Position numbers and translations under genes: made by a program. Shown here in pieces: positions 39,001 through 47,310 of a stretch of 64,000 bases of DNA. Under the pieces are notes generated by a model. The model worked only from the letters and a program-made list of their open reading frames with translations. It did not search any database and had not been told where the DNA came from. Numbering within the stretch: position 1 is the first letter of the stretch; every line of letters starts with the position of its first letter. This DNA comes from Aquila chrysaetos chrysaetos (taxonomy: Eukaryota; Chordata; Aves; Accipitriformes; Accipitridae): assembly GCF_900496995.4 (NCBI RefSeq), contig NC_044006.1, positions 33,045,120-33,109,119 of the forward strand, written 5' to 3'.

Positions 39001-42000
39001 CCTTTACTGCAGCTGGCAGTCTGCTTCAGCTACCCCTACAGGCATTGTTGAATTAAACTTTTTTTTTTTTTTTTTTTAGAGCTGCAAGAGTCTAGCATGT
39101 CCCCTTACCATGAATTTGTTTACGTGCCTTCATTTCCATATTTAGGAGTCAGTTTGCAAATTAGCACGTCTTAGCGGACAAGCTCCCTAAAATAATAAGA
39201 AGATAACTCATTTAAGTATGATCTTGCTTCAGATGCACATAAGGCATGTTATTCTTTTTGACCCAAATATGCAGTCTCTTTAGTGTTCAGTAATTCTGCA
39301 GGATGAGGTGATGAGGGAAGGAAAGAAGTGTGAATTGCTGTAGGAAAGATCCACTGGCTTCTCTTGTGTTGGTAGAGACAATGCACATAAGCTGTTGCTG
39401 TAGAATTATTATTTTTAAACTTCATTTTTTTAAAAGAAGTGTATAAAATACTGTTTAGTGTTGTTTAGTCATCTAGACATGCTGAGATCCAGATTTTAGG
39501 TGCCAGTAACATGCCTATGTTGTGTTGTCATCATTTGTGCTGTGGTAAAGGGAAGTTTAAATACTGTTGGAGAGACAGCAGTTAACAGATGGAAAAACTA
39601 GTTCAAGAACTTGAGACCTCAGTTGAGTACCAAGACAGTACTCCCTTCAAAGGGCTTCCAAGACCTAATTTTTCAAAATGGAATTATGGGTAATTGTAAT
39701 AAGTCTTGTGGATGGAGTAAGACTACAAAATATTAGTAGGGATTAGTCTCTGTGTGTATGCCATGTACAACTTGGAATTCTATTCTAAACTTCGCTGAAT
39801 GGGAATCGGATCCCATTATATAACTTTCTTCTAGAATTTGAATTGCATGCATGTATAAGTAAATTATGGGGGGTTACTTTGGAATTATAAAAATGCCAAA
39901 ATTACTCAAAACTTCCATGGCTGCTTTTATTAGTCCTGTGCATAAGCTGTTTTAATTTGATACTGAACCATGCTGGAATACTAAGCACTCTCTTGGTCTT
40001 TGAGTAAGTGATACAGCACAATTCATTTGCCTTAATTTTGTTCAAAAGCAGGTCACTGTATAATGTAAGAGCTTGCTCCCCTGATTTAAAAACCCAGGTG
40101 GGGAAGTGGAAGATCTTTGGCATTTTTGAAGCTACTAGTGTTAATGCTGTAGTGTCTGTGTTGCAGGATGGGATAATGACAAGGTATAAGAATATGGCAT
40201 GAAAGCTTTTGTTCATTAAAAGCAAAAGACAGTTTTGAAGGCATCATAGTGAAACTGTTGGTATTGTGGGCTTTGAAAGTGAGAAGAGCCTGTACTTTAC
40301 TCTAAAAACAATAGCTGAGTTGGCCTAAAACAAATGCAGAAAGAAAGATTTAAATTACTAAATAGCTTATTTAAAAAATTAAGTGTTGGAAGTTGTTTGA
40401 AGTATTTGATTTTGTATTCCCCCTCTAAATTCTACAAAGTAGATAACCTTTAAACTAACAAAAAAGGGCCACTTTAGTATCTCTTCCTAGCCACTAAACT
40501 GAGTTTTCTTTAACAAGTCTATTCAGATGGGGCAGCACTTATTTACACTTCAGTAAAGGAGAACAAAAACATTGATTTAGTGTATAAATATATAGTCCAG
40601 AAGTTGTATGGATTTCCTTTCAATGTACCAGCTGTTGTTGTGGAAAAAGATGCAGTATTTATGTAAGTTATCTGCATTATGATGTGTATATGACTACAAA
40701 ATGTACTTGTGCAAAACCCTAAGCTGCATTTAGAGCCTTTTTTGTTTATGCTTTTTGTAGTTCCATTTAACATTCTCATGAGTTGGAGTTTGGTGAGTGC
40801 CAGTGGATTGAGATTACAAATGCTTGCTGCTCCAAAGAGAAATGTTAAACCCAGAGATTTTGCTCTTCTCTGCTATGGTGAACCAATCTCTAACTAGTTG
40901 TATTAATAATTAGCTTGCATGGGAGAATGGGAGCTGTGACAACTTTCCTGGCTTTCAGTTCTGTGCAGTTCAAGATTGCATACAAAAATAACCTGAAATA
41001 ACAATAGAATTTAAAGCCAAATAATCCTTTATCTAGTCCTGCAGGTTGGGATAATGACAAGAAGATAGGAATATTGCATGAGAACTTTCAGACACTAAAA
41101 GCAGAAGACAGTTTTGAAGATATCATAACAAAACCACCAGTCAGAAAGGTAAATTGAGATGTTTTGGCATTTGATTTCTTATCTATTTATTTACCTGTCA
41201 GGTTTTTGACTGTTTCTCTTTCTTTGAGACTGCTTCCAGTTTATCATGACAATGTGATAAACCATCTGGAGTTTTTCCTTTTTGTCTTTTTATTTTGTTC
41301 TTAAAAGTTCTTCTTTAGTTACAAAAAAATCATTATGTTTTTCTGTTCTGTGTAGCTCTTCTCCAGCTTACACTGTTTTTTTTCCTGCCACTGTTACATT
41401 GTAGTTTTTAAGAACACTCCATTTTGCTCCAAGTTGCTCATAACTTTATAATGCTTTCTGTTTCTCCTGGAGTATTTAAAATAAGAAGGCTTGAGACAGT
41501 GTAAAATCAAAAATAAACATGTAAAAACAGGTTTTACATATATTCAGTATATTTTCTCTCTCATGTTATTTAACAAAAGGCTTTGACAGAACTACCTGAA
41601 AACATATGTGAGGTTGTTGAACAAAATGCCAGCAGCAGTGTACCCCATGCATACAGAAGTTATTGAAAGCGAATATTTCTATGGCTTTTTCTACCAAAGC
41701 TAAGAATTTGGGACTTATCATATTTCCAAGTGTGAATTATTTCAGCTGGGAAAACTAATACTATATCCTTTCTGCCATCTTCAGGAAAAAAAATCAAGAC
41801 ACATGTAGTAGTGTGTTAAATGAGTGTCCAAGCAATATACAACTGACAATTTTTTTTGCATGCTTATAAACTTCAGGCCTGGATTATAAACTTTGATATT
41901 GGTATTTGCCATGCTTGTTTTGGCAAAGTTTTTGTGGTGAGCTTATTTGGAGGCAGAGTGCTTGCAATTTGATGCCTAGAACTGGGATTTGAGATGTCTT

Positions 42001-45000
42001 TGTCCAGTTCATATACCAGTCTAATGCAATGCAGGTGAAGAGTCACTTTTGCCATAGTTATATATAAAATAATACCAAGGTGGGGCCTTGATCAGTTAAC
42101 AGAGACATGAGCATGCTGCAGAGTGTGTGCATCTGTGAATGTTTCTTACTGATCCTGAGACCCCAGAATGTGCCTTCTAACCATTTACTTCATTCCTCTT
42201 TTACTGAACACTTTAATGAACTTTTTGATGGGTCTTTCTACAAGTACATTTAGAGACTTATGCCTGCCAGGTCAAAGGAGTTAATGATGCTTCTATTTCA
42301 CTTCTAATTAACTTAGCTTAAATGGAATCATGAGGTGGCAGTCCTAAATATAGAAAATGTGATCTGCAGTAACATAGTATTTTACACATTTACTTCATTA
42401 TTGAATGCCTTGGTCATATTCACCAGGAGGTATACAAGGAAATACATTTCTTTCTTTTAGTCAAAATGATGTTAATGTTTTTGTATTGCAGTTTGTTCAT
42501 GAAAAAGAAATTGTAGCAGAAGATGACCAAGTATTTCTTATGAAGCAGCAGGTAATTTTCTGTCTATAAAACAAGCAGCCAGTGTTTCATTTAACAACAT
42601 TCTCCATACAAATTTGGGGTTGTATTCTTAGTCACTGTAATATCTAACACTACATGGGTTTGTTTGTTTTTTGCAGTCACAGTTGGCGAAACAACCACCT
42701 ACTGCTGCAGGAAGGCCAGTGGTTAGTAGTAAAAATTTTAAATATCTACATGAAAATGATTCACTTTCATATATTTAGAGGGTTCCTTGTTTTAATTGCA
42801 TTATCAAATATTCTTTGATCTAATTTTTTTAAACTACATAGTATTTAAAGTCTGCGTCATATACTGCTCTAAAATTACGACACTTCACAGCTAGTCACGA
42901 CAACTTGTATTGACAGCAAGGGCTAAATGTCATGGCTTTACTTTTCATATGTTAGAATGCATCTAAGCAGTTAGTTGACTCTCCTTTCTGTCCCAAGAGT
43001 TTGCCAGGGGAGCACACTATGTTGGCTGAATTGCCTTGGTGAATTTTTATATCCTAAATTTGGTGCTATCTCTCTAGGAATATTAAGACTCCAGCATAAA
43101 ATTAAGGTCAGATGACAACTATGACATCTACATTTAAAATACAAATAAAATAACTAAAAAGTAACACCAGTTTAATAAGGAGCATGTGGTCTTATAAAGG
43201 TTAGCTTTACCTCTTTAGATGAACTGCAGACATGACTTGTTACCCTTGAAGTAATGAATAATGCTTTTTCTCCTGGGCTTTGTTTAGTCCTTTCCACGGT
43301 ATTGGTGGTATGTGTTGTCTTTCCAAGAAATTTGGTGTAGTTCCTCTATGATTTAATCAGTGCAGTTTTCATTATGGTCAGAGGCACTATTGAGTAACAG
43401 ATGGATTTTCAAGTTTCTCATTGGGATAAAATGAAAAGCTTCACTAGTGCTTTAGTTGCACTAAAGTTAGTATTTTAAAGTTAGTATTTAGAATGTTACA
43501 CAAGTTTTTTCAAACTTGTACACAATCTAATCCTGTGTCATTTCAGTTGCATTGGATACTACATAATTAAAAAAAAAAAGATTAGGAGCTGTGAGAAACA
43601 ACAAAATGCTTCATTTCATGTACTCTTACACTGCATGATTTAATTCTGTAGAAGATTGACCAATTCAGCTTTGGATTTTTTTTATTTTTTTTTTTGCATA
43701 GGATGCCTCTCCAAGAGTTCCTGGTGGATCTCCTAGGACACCAAATAGATCCGTAACATCAAACGTTGCCAGTGTTACACCTATCCCTACTGGGTCAAAA
43801 AAAATTGATCCCAATATGAAAGGTACCTTTTCTTACGAGGGCACAAATGCAGTTGGGGAAGTAAAATAGCTGCTTTGCCTGCTTTCTTTAATATGCTTAT
43901 TTAGATTAACACACTAAATCAATATTTACTTAGAAAATCTGTTTTGTTTTGATTTTGTGGTGTTGTGGTTTTTTTCCTCCTTCCCCTTGTAGCTGGAGCT
44001 ACCAGTGAAGGAGTCCTGGCTAACTTCTTCAATAGTCTCTTGAGCAAGAAAACTGGTTCCCCTGGTGGCCCTGGTGGTGTTGGTGGCAGTCCAGGAGGAG
44101 GTGGCACTGGAGGTGCTGGCAGCAACCTACCACCATCAGCAAAAAAGTCAGGTATGATTAATGATAAAAGATCAACTCAATCTAAATTGAGTGGTGGATC
44201 ATTGCTATTAGTATTGTTTATCAGAAGTATGAACACTACTATTTTTAACTGAGTGTTTTATTGGATATGGTTTTTGCTTTTGTTCTCACAGCAGTTGAGT
44301 ATTGCCTTTTCATGGCTCTCAGAGGATCAAAGAAGAACTTTTCATGTAGCTGTTTAAGCATGAATTGTGTCCACATGAGTTCTTCATTTTTTTCCTTTGT
44401 TCCCCACCATCATAATAAAATGGCTCATGCTTAAGTCCCTTTTAATACTATTCAGTTATATTGGGACTTAATTTCAGGTTGATTTTTTTTTTTTTTTTTT
44501 AGCAGTACCATCAGTGTTAAAATAATTTTAAATTTTCTTTTGCTAGTGATCTAGCTCTGATGATGAAGGCTTTGATTGAGTTGCGTGACAGCCTGTAAAA
44601 ATACTCTATTTTCTGTTGATAGCCTTTTTTATATGATGTGATTAATAATTAGTATTAATCTAAAAATGTCTAATAGTGACTGCTCTAAAGCTAGACACAA
44701 GATTACTCTGGTGCTTCTTGCTATTCCAGATTAAAATGTTTCTCTATTACTTAAGAACATACCTATACAGACATCTTCCCTCCCCACTTCCCCAGAGGTT
44801 AGTAATGCTGCACTTGAGTGAGAATGCTGGTGTTTCATTAGTACTTGACATTAGTGTTTACTTTTATGTAGTAAGAGAAAAGAACACACTTCACACTAAC
44901 ATTTTGTGTAGACTGACCCTGAAAATTTTTTTACATGTGTGCACTTCCCTCTTTTAAATGCAAAGCTCAGTTGATTGAGCAAAGTTTATGAGTACTTCCT

Positions 45001-46492
45001 AATCTGCTGTAGGCAAAGTCAGCAGTGCTAGTTTGAACAGCATATGGAGATTGTTCAAACAAATGCAGCTGATGCAATATGTGGTGCAGAGAGCACCCAC
45101 TGAAAATCCTATGGGGAGTGGCCGGCAGCAGGTTTGGGTGATGCCAAGCAGATGGAGGCAGCACTCCAGAAAAGTGTTGTGTCCAGGGCCATGGCAGAAA
45201 ATTCAAGAACAGAATTAAACTACTAAGGAGCAAAAATGCTCTCAGAAATTTCCTAATATGCAACAAAAGAAGAGTTAGGATGTAGCCAGTTTAATGTTGC
45301 AAAGGACAAGGTTTTCAAGGAATTACCATAAATACCAATAACTTTGGCTTAGATGTGGCCTCTTCACGTTCCCTAGTATTTGCTGTCTTGTGTTTAGTGT
45401 TATCTATGACACTCACTCTACAAATCTGAAAATTGGCTGTTAAGACAGTAGTTTGGGATTAGAGAATTACTTTTCCCCTCAGCAGCTATGGGAAATTACT
45501 CTGCTTATTAGTTGGAATATTAGCCACTTGGATTCTGATACAGTATTAGCTTTTGTTAAATGATTTGAAGAACAGCATAGTACATCTGGCAAAAATTAGC
45601 TTTGCAGATAGTTCCTGTTAATTTGCATCTTCAGAAAGGATGCTGGGGCACTGCTAAAACTACATGTGTGTCAGTTTTCCTTTACAGCCTGAGATACTAC
45701 GTACACTTTTCATGGCGTTAGACTCTAAGCTGCCTTTTCCCACACTGTCTTCTCCATTCTTGTGATAGAACATGGCAGGATAGAAGCCTAGACTGGGGAG
45801 TAAGAGTAAAATGGTGGGGGAAAAAAATGGTGTATTTAAAGCTTGGATCAGGTCTAAGTGTGACTATACAAATGTTTGTGCCATTCCAAGGTAGGGGGGA
45901 GGTAAGCGGGTGAGGGGAGAGAGGGATTTGCCATCAGCAGGTCTGTGCACACCCATGAGCAGCGGTGCCAGGTTTATGCTGACCAGATATGTAGAACTGC
46001 TGTCACTGGTCTGTGGTGAAACCCCTGATTTACATTCAGAATTACTTAAAATACATATGATGCAGAAAGTTGTGTAGAAGTATTCATAACTGCTAGCCTT
46101 AATAGACTTTTCTGTATTTTATACTTTACATAACTCTTCATATACTGACAATTAATATATAATTATGGAAGCTTCTTTGAGGAATTGGAAATATAGAAGG
46201 ATGTGACTTTCTTTCTACTGTTTCCTTTCTGTTTCTTTTGAGTTTTGGCCTTAGGCCGTTACTCTGCATGCAAAGTGTGCAGTAACAATTTTTAGGATTT
46301 GTCTGATTTGAGAATTAAAGATAGGCTTTCCCAGAACTCTTTCACAAACGTGACTGAATGATACACACTTATTTTGTAGGTCAGAAGCCAGTTTTAACAG
46401 ATGTTCAGGCAGAATTGGACAGAATTTCACGAAAACCTGAAATGGTCTCTCCTACAACACCTACATCTCCTACAGAAGGTGAAGCATCTTGA
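20545..46492 (+). CDS. DYNC1LI1: Cytoplasmic dynein 1 light intermediate chain 1 (13 coding exons)
   Basis: This subunit of the cytoplasmic dynein 1 motor binds the heavy chain through an N-terminal GTPase-like domain and recruits cargo adaptors (BICD, Hook, Spindly and RILP families) through its C-terminal tail. The coding exons are 20545-20705, 21018-21091, 32130-32246, 33898-34128, 37466-37635, 38800-38893, 40527-40662, 41037-41148, 42492-42551, 42677-42721, 43702-43822, 43993-44151 and 46380-46492. Together they make 1593 nt, or 530 residues, against 523 in human; the difference is in the low-complexity N-terminus and the Gly-rich linker. Visible landmarks are the P-loop GEDGAGKT (79-86), the adaptor-binding helix [14 protein letters not shown] (447-460, with the FF pair at 452-453), a second conserved helix AELDRISRK, and a [14 protein letters not shown]-type tail. 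The start was chosen because it begins the family's MAA..GR.GSFGSS N-terminus. Identity is near certain. Confidence 0.98.
21018..21091 (+). CDS. DYNC1LI1: DYNC1LI1 exon 2 (residues 54-79)
   Basis: It encodes [20 protein letters not shown] followed by VLLLG, the first strand of the G domain leading into the P-loop. The acceptor is GCCAG|GTCC and the donor CTGG|GTGAGA. It lies only 312 bp after exon 1, inside the CpG island. Confidence 0.97.
21899..21957. repeat. (TG)n-TATA tract followed by G15 run
   Basis: A short TGTGTG/TATATAT tract is followed by fifteen G residues (21934-21948) and then AGGGGGGAGG. The G-rich part could form a G-quadruplex on the + strand. Confidence 0.85.
23385..23490 (+). 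repeat. A/C-only low-complexity block
   Basis: About 100 bases are nearly devoid of G and T on the + strand: (CAAA)n, then CCCAACCCC, (CCA)n and AACCAACC-like text. It is simple or low-complexity sequence, and smaller A/C blocks with the same look occur at about 5095-5122 and 32708-32765. Confidence 0.75.
32130..32246 (+). CDS. DYNC1LI1: DYNC1LI1 exon 3 (residues 79-118, P-loop)
   Basis: It completes the nucleotide-binding P-loop [10 protein letters not shown] and continues through [12 protein letters not shown] and [13 protein letters not shown]. The acceptor is CTCCAG|GTGAAG and the donor GATG|GTAAGT. The P-loop lysine and threonine (K85, T86) are both present. Confidence 0.98.
33898..34128 (+). 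CDS. DYNC1LI1: DYNC1LI1 exon 4 (residues 118-195)
   Basis: It encodes the G-domain core with [18 protein letters not shown], the [18 protein letters not shown] block and [15 protein letters not shown]. The acceptor is TTGTAG|ATCAAA and the donor AAGT|GTGAGT. It is the longest coding exon. Confidence 0.98.
37466..37635 (+). CDS. DYNC1LI1: DYNC1LI1 exon 5 (residues 195-251)
   Basis: It encodes [20 protein letters not shown], then [17 protein letters not shown] and [10 protein letters not shown]. The last matches the strand and TK.D-like base-recognition region of the GTPase fold. SPQRR contains a Ser-Pro site in a region phosphorylated in mammals. The exon ends on a codon boundary at AAG|GTTTGT. 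Confidence 0.98.
38800..38893 (+). CDS. DYNC1LI1: DYNC1LI1 exon 6 (residues 252-283)
   Basis: It encodes [20 protein letters not shown] and [11 protein letters not shown], then the first base of a Tyr codon. The acceptor is TTACAG|TGTGAT. The donor is CAAT|GTATCCTTT, which is a U12-type site and not the usual GTRAGT. Confidence 0.97.
38894..40526 (+). other. U12-type (minor spliceosome) intron 6 of DYNC1LI1
   Basis: The 5' splice site reads GTATCCTTT (38894-38902), a perfect match to the GT-subtype U12 consensus. Near the 3' end, TTCTTTAAC (40506-40514) matches the U12 branch-point consensus TTCCTTAAC at 8 of 9 positions and lies 13 nt from the terminal AG. There is no strong polypyrimidine tract between the branch point and the AG, as usual for U12 introns. 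The intron is 1633 bp and splits a Tyr codon (T|AT) in phase 1. It also contains the exon 8 relic at 40161-40259. Confidence 0.92.
40161..40259 (+). pseudogene. Relic duplicate of DYNC1LI1 exon 8 inside intron 6
   Basis: The segment aligns with exon 8 (41038-41138) over about 100 bases, with about 77 of 101 positions identical and one single-base gap by hand alignment. The best stretches are GGGATAATGACAAG and AAAAGACAGTTTTGAAG. The acceptor-like TTGCAG at the start corresponds to CCTGCAG in exon 8. The one-base deletion after GACAAG shifts the frame, and the original frame reads AAG GTA TAA, so it cannot encode the normal segment. Flanking introns show no clear similarity, so the duplication was small or its flanks have decayed. 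It lies upstream of exon 7, out of order with its parent. Confidence 0.88.
40527..40662 (+). CDS. DYNC1LI1: DYNC1LI1 exon 7 (residues 283-328)
   Basis: It encodes [20 protein letters not shown], then [12 protein letters not shown] and [12 protein letters not shown]. The AALIYTS segment corresponds to the last conserved strand of the GTPase-like fold. The acceptor follows the U12 branch point at ATTCAG|ATGGGG, and the donor is TTTAT|GTAAGT. Confidence 0.98.
41037..41148 (+). CDS. DYNC1LI1: DYNC1LI1 exon 8 (residues 328-365)
   Basis: It encodes [20 protein letters not shown], then [17 protein letters not shown]. This region packs on the heavy-chain-binding side of the G domain. It is the parent of the relic copy in intron 6. 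The acceptor is ATCTAG|TCCTGC, and the exon ends on a codon boundary at AAG|GTAAAT. Confidence 0.98.
42492..42551 (+). CDS. DYNC1LI1: DYNC1LI1 exon 9 (residues 366-385)
   Basis: It encodes [20 protein letters not shown], the last helix of the folded domain. It is 60 nt with codon-boundary junctions on both sides, so skipping would keep the frame. The acceptor is TTGCAG|TTTGTT and the donor CAGCAG|GTAATT. Confidence 0.97.
42677..42721 (+). CDS. DYNC1LI1: DYNC1LI1 exon 10 (residues 386-400, 45 nt)
   Basis: This very short exon encodes [15 protein letters not shown], the start of the flexible tail. It begins and ends on codon boundaries. The acceptor is TTGCAG|TCACAG and the donor CCAGTG|GTTAGT. 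The human counterpart has SLLAKQPP at this place. Confidence 0.97.
43702..43822 (+). CDS. DYNC1LI1: DYNC1LI1 exon 11 (residues 401-441)
   Basis: It encodes [18 protein letters not shown] followed by TSNVASV and [10 protein letters not shown]. The SP and TP pairs are the cluster phosphorylated by mitotic kinases in mammalian LIC1. The acceptor is CATAG|GATGCC and the donor AAAG|GTACCT. Confidence 0.97.
43993..44151 (+). CDS. DYNC1LI1: DYNC1LI1 exon 12 (residues 441-494, adaptor-binding helix)
   Basis: It encodes [20 protein letters not shown], the helix that inserts into hydrophobic pockets of dynein activating adaptors. A Gly/Pro/Ser-rich linker follows (about residues 461-486) that is a little longer than in human. 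The acceptor is TTGTAG|CTGGAG and the donor TCAG|GTATGA. The frame reads on for 34 codons into the intron, which is chance. Confidence 0.97.
46380..46492 (+). CDS. DYNC1LI1: DYNC1LI1 exon 13 and stop (residues 494-530)
   Basis: It encodes [20 protein letters not shown], then [17 protein letters not shown] and TGA. The AELDRISRK segment is the second conserved tail helix, and the C-terminus matches the family exactly. The acceptor is TTGTAG|GTCAGA. Confidence 0.98.
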
Positions 46493-47310
46493 AGACACCA
46501 AATAAAACCAATTGTTCAGTTTTCTGGGATAATTCAAACTTGTCTCTGCCTCTTCCTTCAGTGACTGGAACTAAAGAACTGAAATATCTTTCAGAACACA
46601 AACAGTTGATGTCTGTCTTTCATATGTGTTGCCCAACTTTACAAAAGGGAGCTGTACAGTTGGAAAACCGTTATCACATCATGTAGGAGTACAGTTCACA
46701 GTGCAAGAATAGTAAAATAATTTTGTTCTGGGTTTTGTTGAAAAGTCAGTGTAATTCTGTAAAACTGCAAGTATGTCCACTTAAGTGATAGGGGTTGCTT
46801 AGAGCAGGAAAACTGATACACACCACAGGCACTTAATTTATATTGATTTCCCAACCTGTTAGGCAAGTTTAATACTATCTTAAATAGATTAACCTCTACA
46901 GGAGAGAACAACTACTAGTTTTTTGGGAGAGAAAATTAATTGCACAAAGCTGTAACAACAACAAACTCCAATTATACTTGAATGCTTCATTTGGAGTATG
47001 GTTAAAAAAATGTTTGATCTCCACTGAGATTTACACTGCATTCAAAAACCCATGCAAAAATTCATTCCAGATAGAAGACTAAATTAGTGGCCAGTTTTTT
47101 GGTTTTTCTCTTTGATTAATTTCAGACACTGAATAAAAGATGTATAAAGAAAAAGCAGAGGTGAAATGTACAGATTATCAGTATCCAGATTTGTCTATAT
47201 ATATATGGCTCAGCCTTAATGTCCCCCGTTATGTTTCCCACATTAGTTACGGTTTAAAATTGGACATCAAAACTGTAATCAGTTAATAAAGTATTCTCTG
47301 CATTCAAATT
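46493..47310 (+). other. DYNC1LI1 3' UTR
   Basis: This AT-rich non-coding stretch follows the stop codon. Its length of about 0.8 kb to the AATAAA at 47285 is typical of this gene. Open frames here, such as 65 codons from 46489, overlap the UTR and are not coding. Confidence 0.8.
47285..47290 (+). terminator. Poly(A) signal AATAAA, likely main site of DYNC1LI1
   Basis: A canonical hexamer stands about 0.8 kb after the stop, with GT/T-rich text downstream (about 47335-47362). An earlier AATAAA at 47132-47137 is an alternative. Later hexamers near 49612 and 51470 could serve longer isoforms. Confidence 0.65.

Noticed and set aside
39902-40225. 107-codon minus-strand frame in DYNC1LI1 intron 6
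   Set aside because: It partly overlaps the exon 8 relic on the opposite strand and has no protein similarity I can recognise.
44152-44254. Extension of DYNC1LI1 exon 12 by 34 codons to a stop in the intron
   Set aside because: The exon has a good GTATGA donor, and exon 13 supplies the conserved C-terminus; read-through is not supported.
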